From Spirochaetia bacterium (GTDB taxonomy: Bacteria > Spirochaetota > UBA4802 > UBA5550): 64,000 nucleotides of DNA. A program made the position numbers and the translations under genes. The notes under the pieces are model-generated. The model saw only the letters and a program-made list of their open reading frames with translations, did no database searches and had not been told where the DNA came from. Positions 35,792-46,312 of this stretch are shown piece by piece. The number at the start of each line of letters is the position of its first letter. Within the stretch, counting starts at the first letter, position 1. The stretch is taken from contig VFJS01000002.1 of assembly GCA_009885955.1 (NCBI GenBank), positions 62,001-126,000 of the forward strand, read 5' to 3'.

Positions 35792-36217
35792 TCACATATT
35801 TATTATATGATTTATATCATCAATGGATATAAGTTTCTGGTAAACCTGGCACTCCCGGCACGGAACCATCTGAAGCTTGCATTTTTCACTTGTAGCCCAG
35901 CAGGGCCTGATCCTGGTCTCATTGTTGCTGCAATTGAGCCATTGATCTCTTTCGCAGCCCCGGATTTTCCAGCATGGAGCGAGGGCAAGCATCCTTCTTA
36001 TACCTTCAAAATTGTTTCCGTAGACCTGGATCATCTCTCTGATATTTTTAACTTTATCCAGTTCAAGATCTGAATACAATCTCCTTCCGGTATCGGTTCT
36101 ATAGGGTATAATCAGGCCCTCAGCTTCATATAATCTTAAAGTATGCGTAGATACTCCAAGCTTGTTTGCAGCAACAGCCGGAGTATATATTGGTTCAAAA
36201 TAATTGTGATTAGACAT
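35792..36217 (-). CDS. MerR-family regulator with Cys-rich C-terminus
   Basis: The 141-residue product has a MerR-type helix-turn-helix with wing (about 10-80, 'AANKLGVSTHTLRLYEAEGL' then 'GRRLYSD') and a short C-terminal region with eight cysteines in 'APCWKIRGC', 'LNC', 'RPCW', 'EKC', 'VPCREC'. The Cys pattern suggests a metal or Fe-S site rather than a single-ligand metal sensor. The start has weak sequence support. A 532-base AT-rich gap with an inverted repeat lies upstream and may hold its operator. Confidence 0.8.
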   Translation of the reverse strand: MSNHNYFEPIYTPAVAANKLGVSTHTLRLYEAEGLIIPYRTDTGRRLYSDLELDKVKNIREMIQVYGNNFEGIRRMLALAPCWKIRGCERDQWLNCSNNETRIRPCWATSEKCKLQMVPCRECQVYQKLISIDDINHIINM

Positions 36218-36749
36218 GTAAAATCATCCGGAAAAAGGTTCTTTCAGCCGGTTTGTATTGCGCTTTTAATAAACCGGTTGATGAATTTTGAAAAGAATTT
36301 GAAATTTACTGATTAACTATAAGAGAATTTCGAATAATTAAAATAACTATTTCCAATATGAGCGCAAACATTCAGGAATATTATTATTTGTTAAATTATA
36401 TTATTAAAATCTAATTTTTAAAGCGCTTAAAATGAAAATTATTTATATTGTATGATTATAATTTTATATTTTGAAAATGTCAAGAAATATGATTAATTTT
36501 AGTATATTTTTTAAATTAATATTGGATAAAATTATATTGACTAAAAAAAGAATGATTATAATTATAATTTAATTTTCAGTTATAAAATGAAATTTGATAA
36601 ATCATAATGTATTTATTGATGTATTTATCAATGATTAATTAATTCAATACACTGTTTATTTGATTTTTTAATGATCAATAAAAAATCCTGGTAATCGGCC
36701 GTTTGCAATTAACGAATAACTGATACACTATTTTACTATGAGGTAAATC
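36218..36749. other. AT-rich intergenic region between merR-like and RRM genes
   Basis: No supported gene is present. An inverted repeat CCGGTTT (36248-36254) / AAACCGG (36271-36277) lies 31 bases before the MerR-like start. The middle is almost pure A/T with many short TAATTATAAT-type stretches, possibly bent DNA. Divergent promoters for the two flanking genes must lie here, but I cannot place them with confidence. Confidence 0.5.
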
Positions 36750-37022
36750 ATGTCAGCAAATATTTATGTCGGGAATCTCTCATACGATATTACAGAAAAA
36801 CAGCTGGAAGAACTTTTCAGACAACACGGTGAAGTGATATCTGTAAAAATTATTACAGATCAGTATTCCGGTAAATCAAAAGGATTTGGATTTATTGAAA
36901 TGACAAATAGTAATGAAGCGGAAACAGCAATTCAGCAAATTGATGGCAAACAGGTTTTGAACCGGAATTTGAAGGTTAATATTGCGAAACCCAGGAATGA
37001 TACTAAAAAATTTAACAGATAG
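36750..37022 (+). CDS. RRM RNA-binding protein
   Basis: The 90-residue product is one RNA-recognition motif with RNP2 'IYVGNLSYD' near residues 5-13 and RNP1 'KGFGFIEM' near 44-51. GAGG precedes the ATG. Bacterial single-RRM proteins (cyanobacteria, spirochaetes, Bacteroidota) bind U-rich RNA and often respond to cold or act as RNA chaperones. There is no glycine-rich tail. It appears monocistronic, with long AT-rich gaps on both sides, which suggests regulation in the leader. Confidence 0.92.
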   Translation: MSANIYVGNLSYDITEKQLEELFRQHGEVISVKIITDQYSGKSKGFGFIEMTNSNEAETAIQQIDGKQVLNRNLKVNIAKPRNDTKKFNR

Positions 37023-37340
37023 ATTTTCTGAGTAATTCATTATTCCAGGTTTCCTTATTTTAGTAGAACAAATTTTTATAGTCATTCTTCATAATATGTT
37101 TTTTTAGCCGGTATAAATGGCTGTTTCTGAAAGATTATCTTGAATTATATCATAAATAAAATTTTTATCTTCATAAAACTATTTTTTTTACAATTCCTTC
37201 ATTCAGCATATAACCATCTGACAGATTAGGATTTAGAAGATTTTTCAAACTGAATCTAATATTTAAAAAAATTTGTTGTAATTTTTATAATTTTATATCA
37301 ACATTAACTATCATGCGTGATTATAAAAGAGAGGTATTAG
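37023..37340. other. AT-rich gap before glycogen phosphorylase
   Basis: No gene is supported. The sequence is rich in T-runs and short A/T repeats; I see no clear terminator for the RRM gene and no convincing promoter hexamers for glgP apart from GAGAGG before its start codon. Confidence 0.4.
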
Positions 37341-39854
37341 ATGCCGAAAAATAATGATGATTTAAAAAAAAGACTTCATGAGTCCAAGAATCAATTCTAT
37401 GGAATGGATCTCAATTCAATCAAGGAGTCATTCATCAATCACCTTGAATATTCTCTGGCAAAAGATGAATATACATGCACAGATAATGACTGCTATGCCA
37501 GCATGGCCTATCTGACCAGGGACAGGCTTATAGAGAGATGGATTGAAACACAGCAGACCTATTATAACCAGGATATCAAGAGAGTGTACTACCTGTCGCT
37601 GGAATACCTGATAGGCAGAACACTGGGCAACAGCCTTATGAACCTGGGATTATTCGATACAGGAAATGACGCAATGAAGGATCTTGGCTACAGCCTTGAG
37701 GAGTTAAGGGAAAATGAATGGGATGCAGGCCTGGGTAACGGGGGGCTCGGGAGACTCGCGGCATGTTTCATAGATTCCCTGTCCACCCTTGAGATTCCTG
37801 CTGTGGGATACGGGATTAGATATGAATATGGGATATTTTTTCAGAATATTGTAAACGGCTACCAGATGGAGAGCCCTGACAACTGGCTCCGCTACGGTAA
37901 CTTCTGGGAGTTCCCGAGACCGGAATTCTTATACAGGATTAAATTTTACGGCAGGGTAAACCAGTATACTGACTCGGACGGCAAATTAAAAAGTGAATGG
38001 GTAAATGCTGAAGAGGTAATGGCAATGGCCTATGACACTCCAATTCCGGGATACAGGAACAATACCGTCAATAATTTAAGGCTGTGGTCTGCCAAATCTA
38101 CAAGGGAATTTAACCTGGATTATTTTAATGACGGAGATTATAACAAGGCAGTTCTTGAAAGGTCCATTTCAGAAAATATAACCAGGGTGCTCTATCCAAA
38201 GGACAATGTGTATGAAGGGAAGGAACTGCGCCTGAAACAGCAGTATTTATTTGTTTCAGCGACCCTTCAGGATATTATTCGCCGATACAAAAAAACTCAC
38301 ACTACCTTTGATGCATTTCCCGACAAGGTGGCCATTCAGCTTAATGATACCCATCCTGCCATAGCCATCTCCGATTTAATGAGGATATTGCTTGATGAGG
38401 AAGGGCTTGGATGGGAATATGCATGGGATATCACAACAAGGACTTTCGGATATACAAATCATACTGTTCTCCCTGAGGCTCTGGAAAAATGGAGCGTAAG
38501 TCTCCTGGGGAACCTTCTCCCCAGGCATTTACAAATTATATATGAGATAAACCATCAGTTTCTTGAATACGTGACAAAGAGATTCCCCGGTAATCATGAT
38601 ATGCTCGGGAAAGTATCTATTATTGAGGAGGGGGGGGGTGATAAAAAAGTACGGATGGCAAACCTGGCCATTGTCGGGAGCCATTCTGTTAACGGTGTCG
38701 CGGCTCTTCACACGGATATATTGAAAAGCAGGGTGTTTCAGGAATTTCATGCAATATGGCCTGATAAAATAAATAACAAGACAAATGGCATTACCCAGAG
38801 AAGATGGCTGAAGCTGTGCAACAGGGAACTCTCCGGATTAATCAGCAAAAAAATCGGAGAAAAATGGGTAGTAGATCTTTATGAACTCAAGAAAATAATT
38901 CCCCTGGCAACTGATACAAGCTTCCAGAAAGAATGGGCGGATATAAAAAAGAGTAACAAGGAGGCACTGGCAGTATATATTAAAAGTCACAACGGAATAA
39001 CGGTGAACCCCGACTCCATGTTCGATATACAGGTAAAAAGGATTCATGAATACAAGCGCCAGCTTCTGAATGTGTTCCATGTTATAACTCTTTATAAGAG
39101 AATAAAGGAGCAAAAAGATTTAATCCAGGTGCCAAGGACCGTTATTTTTGCCGGGAAGGCGGCGCCGGGATATTATATGGCCAAGCTGATTATAAAGCTG
39201 ATAAATGCTGTTGGTGAAGTGGTAAACCGGGATACAGATATTCGCGATATGCTCAAAGTTATTTTTCTGAGAAATTATGCAGTCTCAAATGCTGAAAAAA
39301 TTATTCCCGCTGCTGACCTTTCCCAGCAGATTTCTACAGCCGGGACTGAAGCCTCTGGAACAGGAAACATGAAATTCGCTCTGAATGGCGCCCTTACCAT
39401 TGGTACACTGGATGGAGCTAATGTTGAGATGCTTGAGGAGATCGGGAAGGATAATTTTTTTATTTTTGGCATGAACGCTGATGAGGTAGTGAATCTGAAA
39501 AATTCAGGATACAACCCTGTAAAATATTACAATGATAATAAAGAATTAAAAGAAGTAATTGATATGATCAGCAGTGGTTATTTTTCCCCTGATAATCCAG
39601 GACTTTTTAGACCACTTACCGATTCCCTCCTGTACCAGGGAGATACATATATGCTCCTTGCTGATTATTCATCATATATCAAATGTCAGGAGGAAGTTGG
39701 CAGGACATTCAGGAACAGGGAAGAATGGACAAGGAAAAGCATCCTGAACTCGGCAAATACCGGTAAATTTTCTGCCGACAGAACAATTCTGGAGTATGCC
39801 AGGGATATATGGGGCGTTAAACCGGTACCAATAAAAGTATCCTCAGGGAAGTAG
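37341..39854 (+). CDS. glgP: Glycogen/maltodextrin phosphorylase
   Basis: The 837-residue enzyme releases glucose 1-phosphate from alpha-1,4-glucan. The N-terminal half shows '[17 protein letters not shown]' and '[16 protein letters not shown]'; the catalytic half has 'NDTHPAIAI', '[15 protein letters not shown]'-type residues and the PLP site '[14 protein letters not shown]', whose Lys forms the Schiff base. Length is standard. It stands alone and ends three bases before the convergent acyl-CoA synthetase gene. Together with pgi at the other end of the window it suggests stored glucan is used through glycolysis. Confidence 0.96.
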   Translation: MPKNNDDLKKRLHESKNQFYGMDLNSIKESFINHLEYSLAKDEYTCTDNDCYASMAYLTRDRLIERWIETQQTYYNQDIKRVYYLSLEYLIGRTLGNSLMNLGLFDTGNDAMKDLGYSLEELRENEWDAGLGNGGLGRLAACFIDSLSTLEIPAVGYGIRYEYGIFFQNIVNGYQMESPDNWLRYGNFWEFPRPEFLYRIKFYGRVNQYTDSDGKLKSEWVNAEEVMAMAYDTPIPGYRNNTVNNLRLWSAKSTREFNLDYFNDGDYNKAVLERSISENITRVLYPKDNVYEGKELRLKQQYLFVSATLQDIIRRYKKTHTTFDAFPDKVAIQLNDTHPAIAISDLMRILLDEEGLGWEYAWDITTRTFGYTNHTVLPEALEKWSVSLLGNLLPRHLQIIYEINHQFLEYVTKRFPGNHDMLGKVSIIEEGGGDKKVRMANLAIVGSHSVNGVAALHTDILKSRVFQEFHAIWPDKINNKTNGITQRRWLKLCNRELSGLISKKIGEKWVVDLYELKKIIPLATDTSFQKEWADIKKSNKEALAVYIKSHNGITVNPDSMFDIQVKRIHEYKRQLLNVFHVITLYKRIKEQKDLIQVPRTVIFAGKAAPGYYMAKLIIKLINAVGEVVNRDTDIRDMLKVIFLRNYAVSNAEKIIPAADLSQQISTAGTEASGTGNMKFALNGALTIGTLDGANVEMLEEIGKDNFFIFGMNADEVVNLKNSGYNPVKYYNDNKELKEVIDMISSGYFSPDNPGLFRPLTDSLLYQGDTYMLLADYSSYIKCQEEVGRTFRNREEWTRKSILNSANTGKFSADRTILEYARDIWGVKPVPIKVSSGK

Positions 39855-39857
39855 GGA

Positions 39858-41507
39858 TTATTTACCCTTTTTTTCAAGTTTGCGGATCTCTTCGTCGCGG
39901 ATTTCCCTCCGGAGGAGTTTGCCGACTTTTGATTTAGGCAGCATATCGCGGAATTCTATGTAGCTCGGAACTTTGTAGGAGGCAAGTCTGTCCCTGCACC
40001 ACAGGGTCAGTTCAGAACTTCCAACACCCTTGACATCATTTTTCAACACTACAATTGCCTTGATCCTTTCACCAATTTTTTCATCAGGCACTCCGACAAC
40101 ACACGCGCCTGTTACCGCATGATGGTCCTGCAGGGTGGCTTCAATTTCAGAAGCAGAAACCCTGTACCCTTTATGCTTAATGATATCAGCTGTTCTTTCT
40201 ATGAATTCAAGCTCTCCATCCTCAGTGATTCTCATGAAATCACCCATCCGGTAATAGATCGTCCCGTTAATATCTATAAATGATACCGCACTCTCCCCGG
40301 GTTTTTTCCAGTATTTTTTTACTGTGAACAGTGACGTCACAGCCAGCTCACCTATTTCACCCTGGGGGAGCTGCTCAACCGTATCCGGCGAAATAATAAT
40401 ACAAATTCTTGATTTAAGAGGGGTACCAACAGCTTTTATGTTCGGGGCTTTTCCAATGAGACTGTAGGAAACATGTCCCACTTCAGTGGATCCGTAAACC
40501 TGGTAAATCGGGATTTTCAGCTTATGCATCCATTTTTTATACATCTCTGCCGGAAGGACATCCCCTCCGCAGTAACAGTATTTCAATGATGACAGGTCAT
40601 ACTGATCCAGCCTGTCATTGTCAAGGATCATCCGGTAAAGGGCAGGTACTCCGAGCATCCACCGTACCCTGTATTTTCCGATGAAGTGGAGCATCGGGTC
40701 GATTTCAGGAACAGGCATGAGGACTATAGTGTTCCCCTTGTTAAGGCCCACCCCGAGGGCATAGCCCTTGGCCATGATATGGAACATGGGATTGACCATT
40801 ATCAGAACATCCCCCCCGTCACTGAGATGCCCTTTCAGAACATCATCCTCCAGATCTTTAATATAGGAGACTTCCCCCATGTGGGTGCCAGGGACTCCTT
40901 TCGGGAAGCCTGTTGTTCCGCCTGTGTACATGATATATGCCAGGTCATTATAAGGATCGATATTCACCTTGGGCGGGGAAGTTTTGCCTTTTTTGATTAT
41001 TTCCTTAAATGTAAAAACTATACTGCTTTTTTCCACTGAGCCGCCCGGGATCTTATCAAATAGGTGACCAAGTACCCTTTTCCATGGAGCGAGCAGATCG
41101 GCAATTCCTGTCACAATAATCCTTTTGATTTTGGTCTTCGGAATGACCTCTTTCACATAGGAGAAATTAGTTTCAAGGCAAATGATGGTTTCCACATCAG
41201 CATCATTGATGATATATTCAATTTCATAGGAGGTATATATGGGAGAGATGGGGACGACAATGGCACCGATTTTATTGATTGCAAAATTTGCGATGATCCA
41301 CTGCGGACAATTCGGTATATACAACATTACCTTGTCCCCTGCCCGGACGCCGGTTTCATAAAGGCCTGCAGCAAACTTTTCAACCAATGTACCCAGCCTC
41401 GTGTATGAGTACCTGTCGCCAAGGTATATGAGCGCCGTATTATCAGGGAATTTTTTACATGCTTCTTCAAATCCTGTAAACGTGCATTCTGATCTATATT
41501 CCGACAT
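39858..41507 (-). CDS. AMP-forming acyl-CoA synthetase
   Basis: The 549-residue member of the ANL superfamily activates a carboxylic acid to its CoA thioester. The P-loop-like 'YTGGTTGFPKG' lies near residues 193-203, the adenylate motif 'YGSTEVGH' near 335, 'YRMGDF' near 418, and the C-terminal 'SKVGKLLRREIR' holds the catalytic Lys. The substrate may be a fatty, branched or aromatic acid. It is 11 bases downstream of a Liv-type importer in the same direction, so it most likely activates the transported acid on entry. Confidence 0.9.
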   Translation of the reverse strand: MSEYRSECTFTGFEEACKKFPDNTALIYLGDRYSYTRLGTLVEKFAAGLYETGVRAGDKVMLYIPNCPQWIIANFAINKIGAIVVPISPIYTSYEIEYIINDADVETIICLETNFSYVKEVIPKTKIKRIIVTGIADLLAPWKRVLGHLFDKIPGGSVEKSSIVFTFKEIIKKGKTSPPKVNIDPYNDLAYIMYTGGTTGFPKGVPGTHMGEVSYIKDLEDDVLKGHLSDGGDVLIMVNPMFHIMAKGYALGVGLNKGNTIVLMPVPEIDPMLHFIGKYRVRWMLGVPALYRMILDNDRLDQYDLSSLKYCYCGGDVLPAEMYKKWMHKLKIPIYQVYGSTEVGHVSYSLIGKAPNIKAVGTPLKSRICIIISPDTVEQLPQGEIGELAVTSLFTVKKYWKKPGESAVSFIDINGTIYYRMGDFMRITEDGELEFIERTADIIKHKGYRVSASEIEATLQDHHAVTGACVVGVPDEKIGERIKAIVVLKNDVKGVGSSELTLWCRDRLASYKVPSYIEFRDMLPKSKVGKLLRREIRDEEIRKLEKKGK

Positions 41508-41518
41508 TCTATGACCGC

Positions 41519-42265
41519 CTATACTCCAAAGTAAGCCGATTTCACATCGGGATTATCCAGAAGTTCATTACCGGTTCCCTCCAGCACGCTGCTCCCGTTT
41601 TCAATAATGTATCCGTATTCTATTATCGGGATGATGGGCCTTGCATACTGCTCGGTTATGATTATTGCAATTTTTTTGGAATTCCTTATCTCTTTGATTG
41701 CTGTAACAACAATTTTCTGATAGAGTGGGCTGAGCCCCAGGAGAGGTTCATCAAGGAGGAGAAGTTTTGGTTTAGCCATGATTGCCCTGCCTATGGCGAG
41801 CATCTGCTGTTCACCGCCGCTTAAAAATCCCCCCTGCCTGTGGAGGTGTTTTGTCAAATGGGGGAATATATGGAGTACATAATCCAAATTCTCCTTTGTT
41901 TCAGCGCTGGTGGAAAGGAAAGCGCCAATTTTGAGATTTTCCATCACTGAGCTTTCGGCAAATATTCTTCTCCTCTCGGGACAAAGTATAATGCCCATGC
42001 GTGCCCTTTCATGGGGCTTTAGCTTTGATATCTCCTGATGTTCAAAATCTATAGTGCCATAGGAGGAAATCCTTTCGCCCCCTTTCATCTCCTCTTTTTT
42101 CTGCATGTCCAGGATAATGCCCGAGATCATGTGCATGAGTGTGCTTTTCCCGGCGCTATTGGACCCGAAAATTCCTGTGATGCTATTGCTTTTAATATCA
42201 ATGGTAACATTATTCAGAGCAAGCATATTTTCATAAAAAACCATGAGATCCGAGGCTTTCAGCAT
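41519..42265 (-). CDS. livF: Liv-type ABC transporter ATPase
   Basis: ATG at 42265 (CGAGG six bases before, one base after the livG stop) gives 248 residues; a longer frame to 42298 would overlap livG by 32 bases. Walker A is 'GSNSAGKST', the signature is LSGGEQQML, and Walker B is 'LLLLDEPLLGLSP'; this last form is typical of LivF rather than LivG. It pairs with LivG as the ATPase dimer of the amino-acid or carboxylate importer. Confidence 0.9.
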   Translation of the reverse strand: MLKASDLMVFYENMLALNNVTIDIKSNSITGIFGSNSAGKSTLMHMISGIILDMQKKEEMKGGERISSYGTIDFEHQEISKLKPHERARMGIILCPERRRIFAESSVMENLKIGAFLSTSAETKENLDYVLHIFPHLTKHLHRQGGFLSGGEQQMLAIGRAIMAKPKLLLLDEPLLGLSPLYQKIVVTAIKEIRNSKKIAIIITEQYARPIIPIIEYGYIIENGSSVLEGTGNELLDNPDVKSAYFGV

Positions 42266-42266
42266 A

Positions 42267-43025
42267 TCATACCTCGTCGCTGCCGAGATAGGCTTCACGA
42301 ACCCTGCTGTCTTCTATAACATCATAGGGTTTGCCTTCAGCAATTTTTTCACCGAACTGCAGGGCCATAACCCTGTCTGCCACTTTGAAGAGCTCGCGCA
42401 GCCTGTGCTCAACCATTATTATTGTTACGCCTTCAAGTTTAAGCTTTTCTAATAGCGGAATAAGTCCGCCGATTTCTCCGACACTGAGGCCTGAAAATAT
42501 TTCATCACAGAGTATCACTTCCGGTCTCATGGCAATGCAGCGGGCAAGCTCAAGCCTTTTCAGGTAACCGGTAGGGAGGGTGGATGCAAGTTTATACGGA
42601 ACCCGTGAGTCCCTTTCAAATCCTATCTCCTCAAGGATATCGATAGCTACGGTGTCTCTGTCCCCATGTTTGCCGCCGCCTCTCCATCCCCCCAGTTTTC
42701 TGGCCCTGGGGCCCCACAATGGTATAACCAGGTTTTTATATGCCGGAAGTGAGAAATAGGGCCTCATAATCTGAAAGGTCCTTGTTATCCCCATGCGTGC
42801 AATTTTGTGTGGAGGTAACTTTGTTATATTCTTATCCCTGAAAAATACTTTACCTTTTTCATGCCGTATAAAGCCGGTTATGCAGTTAATCAGCGTGGTC
42901 TTGCCCGATCCATTGGGACCTATGATTCCATATACCTCGCCTTCTTCTACCTGGAAGCTTACAGAGTCGAGGGCTTTAAGCCCTTTAAATGTCTTGCTGA
43001 TATTTTCTGCTGACAGTATTATCAT
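42267..43025 (-). CDS. livG: Liv-type ABC transporter ATPase
   Basis: The 252-residue ATPase has Walker A 'GPNGSGKTT', a 'GITRTFQIMRPYFSLPAYKNL' Q-loop region typical of LivG, and Walker B 'VILCDEIFSG'. The signature region reads 'LPTGYLKRLELAR' rather than LSGGQ, a degenerate form sometimes seen in this subfamily. Its start overlaps the livM stop by four bases. It is part of the livHMGF order. Confidence 0.88.
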   Translation of the reverse strand: MIILSAENISKTFKGLKALDSVSFQVEEGEVYGIIGPNGSGKTTLINCITGFIRHEKGKVFFRDKNITKLPPHKIARMGITRTFQIMRPYFSLPAYKNLVIPLWGPRARKLGGWRGGGKHGDRDTVAIDILEEIGFERDSRVPYKLASTLPTGYLKRLELARCIAMRPEVILCDEIFSGLSVGEIGGLIPLLEKLKLEGVTIIMVEHRLRELFKVADRVMALQFGEKIAEGKPYDVIEDSRVREAYLGSDEV

Positions 43026-44026
43026 ACATCAACCCATCTTTCAAATTGATGATACCTGCGAGAGATATACATCATAATCCCTTCGCTTTTGAATACAATG
43101 AAAAGAGTAAGAACTACGCAGTATATGACAATGCGGAATGATCCGAAAAATCTCAGGAATTCCGAGAGCGGGACCAGTATGAAGCTCCCCACGACTGCGC
43201 CTATGAGGAAACCGCTTCCTCCGATGGTCACTGCAGCTATAGGGATGATGGAGAAATCCAGTGCGAAAAGCGACAGGCCGGCCCAGATATACAGGTGGAC
43301 GAGATATGATCCTGCAAAGCAGCCGATTAACGAGGCGATAAATACTGCCTGAGTTTTTATCCAGGTGACGTTGATTCCCGATGCTCTGATTGACTGGTCA
43401 TTGTCCTTCACGCCTCTCATAACAAGTCCGATGTCCTGGTTCACAAAACGCCTGAGCCCGAAAAGTATGGCAAGCATTACAACAATTATTATGTAATTTT
43501 CAAGATCATTTCCAGGTAGGCTTTCAATTCCTGATATTCCGTTTGTCCCTCCAAAAATATTGAGTGCTTCGATTACCCGTGTAAGAAGGAGAGGGTACAT
43601 GAGCGTGATAATGGCAAAATAGACTCCGCGGAGCCACAGGCACGGGAGAAGGAGCAGTGTACAGATAACAGCCCCGAGCACCGACGCCAGCGGTATGGAG
43701 AGGTATATGGGCACATGGAGGTACGAATTCAGAATGGCTGATGTATACCCGCCGACCCCCACAAAAAAAGAGCACCCCAGACATACAAGGCCCACATAGT
43801 TTGCAAGAAAATCAAATGATATGGCAAGGAGGGAATAGACCAGCATAATGTTCACAACCCGTTTCCAGTAGGGGACGCTGTCAAGTACAACAGGCAGAAG
43901 AAAAAGAATTAGTACAAGCGCCATCCTGGGGCCTGCAAGATATAATATTTCTTTTAAAGAAGAGATGGCATAAATTCCCTCACTCCTGACATTTATTCCC
44001 CTGTCTACCCGTTCACTTCTTTTCAT
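43022..44026 (-). CDS. livM: Liv-type ABC transporter permease
   Basis: The 334-residue protein has about ten membrane helices and the LivM pattern ('ISFDFLANYVGLVCLGCS', 'GGTNGISGIESLPG', 'GLVMRGVKDNDQSIRASGIN'). ATG at 44026 is preferred, with GAGGAAAGGG upstream; a TTG at 44050 is an alternative that would overlap livH. With LivH it forms the transmembrane path of the importer. Confidence 0.88.
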   Translation of the reverse strand: MKRSERVDRGINVRSEGIYAISSLKEILYLAGPRMALVLILFLLPVVLDSVPYWKRVVNIMLVYSLLAISFDFLANYVGLVCLGCSFFVGVGGYTSAILNSYLHVPIYLSIPLASVLGAVICTLLLLPCLWLRGVYFAIITLMYPLLLTRVIEALNIFGGTNGISGIESLPGNDLENYIIIVVMLAILFGLRRFVNQDIGLVMRGVKDNDQSIRASGINVTWIKTQAVFIASLIGCFAGSYLVHLYIWAGLSLFALDFSIIPIAAVTIGGSGFLIGAVVGSFILVPLSEFLRFFGSFRIVIYCVVLTLFIVFKSEGIMMYISRRYHQFERWVDV

Positions 44027-44033
44027 AAAATTA

Positions 44034-44900
44034 TTATACCCTTTCCTCAAGCTCTTTCTGCTTACCCATGATCCCGGAAGGTTTTATCAGGAGTGTCACG
44101 ATAATTGCCAGAAGGGCGACAACCATCTGGTAATGAGATGATAAAAAAACCTCGGTCAGTATCTGGGCAAAGCCGATGATGAACGAAGCAACAACGACCC
44201 CGCTCCAGCTTCCCAGCCCGCCGATGATGCTTACGGCTATGGAAAATATAAGGACATTGTATCCTGTTTCAACGACAATATTCCCGAGCGGAAGGAGTAT
44301 AACGGCTGACAGGCCTGCAAGTCCTGATCCAATTGCGAGAGACAGGATTGCGGTGAAATCGGAATCGATGCCAAGCATCATTGAAGCCCTTTCATCCTGG
44401 GCAATCCCCCTGAAGGCCAGTCCTGTTTTAGTAAAGCGGGTGAACAGATACAGCATAACAAATACGGCAAATCCCGTTACCATTATTATAAGCCGCTGGT
44501 AGTCGATGCTGACATCGAAGAATGTAATGGAACCGGACATGAAAGATGGAAGGGTAAAGGTTGACCCGCGGAGCCCACCCCACCTGAGTCCTTCAATAAT
44601 TGCAAGGCCGATGGCATACGAGGCTATGACCTCGGAAATTTCCATGCCCCTGACTCGAATGAGGGCGAACCTGTATATCAGCGCGCCGGATGCAGCAGTT
44701 CCCAGGATGCCAATCAGTATTGCAAGGGGGTAGCTCAGTTCCAGGCTGTTTAAGAGCATCCAGACAGTATATCCAGTGGCAATATAAAGCGCACCATGCG
44801 CAAAGTTGGGAAGCCTGCTTATGCTGTAGACCAGTGTAAATCCCAGCGACATGAGAGCAAGAATTATGCTGTTTATCGTGCCGTAAACAAGTATGTCCAA
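44034..44900 (-). CDS. livH: Liv-type ABC transporter permease
   Basis: The 288-residue protein has about eight helices and the LivH pattern ('LPNFAHGALYIATGYTVW', 'GIAQDERASMMLGI', 'IGGLGSWSG'). It starts with TTG at 44900 with GAGGG six bases before. It lies after two binding-protein genes and begins the livHMGF block. The 62-base gap from the binding protein holds no clear terminator. Confidence 0.88.
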   Translation of the reverse strand: MDILVYGTINSIILALMSLGFTLVYSISRLPNFAHGALYIATGYTVWMLLNSLELSYPLAILIGILGTAASGALIYRFALIRVRGMEISEVIASYAIGLAIIEGLRWGGLRGSTFTLPSFMSGSITFFDVSIDYQRLIIMVTGFAVFVMLYLFTRFTKTGLAFRGIAQDERASMMLGIDSDFTAILSLAIGSGLAGLSAVILLPLGNIVVETGYNVLIFSIAVSIIGGLGSWSGVVVASFIIGFAQILTEVFLSSHYQMVVALLAIIVTLLIKPSGIMGKQKELEERV

Positions 44901-44962
44901 GATAATCCCTCTATTATGGAATATATCAGGATGCCGGTTTTAAAACCGGCATCCTGGATAGA

Positions 44963-46234
44963 TCAATTCATCCAGGGCGGCAGAAGAATCTTTCCGTCGG
45001 CTGTTTTTAACGGGAATATTTGGACCCTGGTCTCTTTTTGCCATTGTATGATTCCGGTTACAACACCCTTTTCTGGATCATCGGATGGTATAACCTGGTG
45101 TGATTTCTTATCAAAAGCGATTCTGCCGTAGGCGCCCATGAGGCTCAGGTTTTCCAGCGCCTTAATAACATCATCCGTTTCAGTGGTGCCGGCTTTTTCT
45201 ATTGCTTCTTTCAATGTATATACAGCCATGTAGCTTGATGATGTCCCGTATCCTTCGGGTTCGAGGCCGTATTTTTTCTTATATGCCTCGACAAACTTCG
45301 ATGTCCATGGCGATATTTTATTTGCCGGGGCGTTCCCTCCATTAACCAGGTTAACGATGAGGTATTCCCCTTTTCCCCCGGTGGCTTTCCAGAAACCCGG
45401 CTGCTGGCCGGCATTGACATATCCCATGGGCAGGGCTTTCAGTTTCATGTCGCTCCACTGCTTAAGTAGAATTGAGCTCTCGGGCATATCCATCCACAGG
45501 AAAATTATATCGGCACCTTTATTTTTCGCATCATTGAGGCCTATTGAGAAATCCGAGGCCCCGGTTGGATATATTTTTGTGTCAAGGACATTCCATTTTT
45601 TTTCCGTAAGGAGTTTTTTAATATTGTCGGCTGCTCTTTTTGCGTGCTCCACATCCTGTACCATGATATAGACGTTGTTGAAGCCGCTGCTCTTTTTAAT
45701 CTCTTCAAAAATTGCCATGAAATCAGCTGACATGATCCCGACATGGCTGGTGATCCTGAAACAATATTTATACTTAGTATAGTCGCTCTCCACCTTCTTA
45801 TGGTAGGCCGGGGTAAGAACTCCGATTGAAAGAATGCTTATTTTTTTATGTTTGCTCAACAGGTCCATTGCTGCCAGGGCAGCTTCCGAGCGGGCAGGGC
45901 CGCCGATGATAAAATCAGCCTTTTTTTCAAGAATAAGTTTCTCAAGGCCCATGAGCGCGTCATTCACAGGGACATTCATCTCCAGGTCCCTTGTGTCAAT
46001 CATCTCGACCTGGAAGGGGAGTTTTTTGCCTCCAATGGAAACACCGCCTGCAGCATTAATTTCTTCAACAGCCAGTTTTATTCCCCTTTCTCCCACCCAG
46101 CCTTCAAGAAAGGCAGTTGGAAGCGGGGCACCGATTACTATTGAAGTTTTTGCAGGTTTGCAGGAAATAGAAAATACTGAAACGGATAAGATGATGCTGA
46201 AAATTATTGATTGTTTAAAAAATATTTTAATCAT
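44963..46234 (-). CDS. Liv-type substrate-binding lipoprotein, copy 1
   Basis: ATG at 46234 (GGAAGTGA before it) gives 423 residues with a lipobox ending 'SISC' (Cys about 22). The periplasmic part is a type I binding protein of the Leu/Ile/Val family ('GERGIKLAVEEINAAGGV', 'IIGGPARSEAALAAMDLL', 'GTSSSYMAVYTLKEAIEKAG'). It is very similar throughout to the upstream gene, showing a tandem duplication. Residues lining the ligand cleft cannot be assigned, so whether both bind the same compound is open. Confidence 0.9.
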   Translation of the reverse strand: MIKIFFKQSIIFSIILSVSVFSISCKPAKTSIVIGAPLPTAFLEGWVGERGIKLAVEEINAAGGVSIGGKKLPFQVEMIDTRDLEMNVPVNDALMGLEKLILEKKADFIIGGPARSEAALAAMDLLSKHKKISILSIGVLTPAYHKKVESDYTKYKYCFRITSHVGIMSADFMAIFEEIKKSSGFNNVYIMVQDVEHAKRAADNIKKLLTEKKWNVLDTKIYPTGASDFSIGLNDAKNKGADIIFLWMDMPESSILLKQWSDMKLKALPMGYVNAGQQPGFWKATGGKGEYLIVNLVNGGNAPANKISPWTSKFVEAYKKKYGLEPEGYGTSSSYMAVYTLKEAIEKAGTTETDDVIKALENLSLMGAYGRIAFDKKSHQVIPSDDPEKGVVTGIIQWQKETRVQIFPLKTADGKILLPPWMN

Positions 46235-46278
46235 AACATCACTTCCATTATTTAGAATTTTACCAGGCAATCCGTTAT

Positions 46279-46301
46279 ATATAATACAATATGTATTATA
46301 T
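46279..46301. promoter_or_regulatory. Perfect palindrome before binding-protein copy 1
   Basis: ATATAATAC (46279-46287) and GTATTATAT (46293-46301) flank a five-base centre, 45 bases before the start codon. A related dyad precedes copy 2, suggesting a shared regulator. Confidence 0.45.
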
Positions 46302-46312
46302 TAAACACTATT

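Noticed and set aside
36218-36749. Replication origin in the AT-rich gap
   Set aside because: No DnaA-box cluster (TTATCCACA) was seen, and dnaA, dnaN or parAB genes are not nearby.
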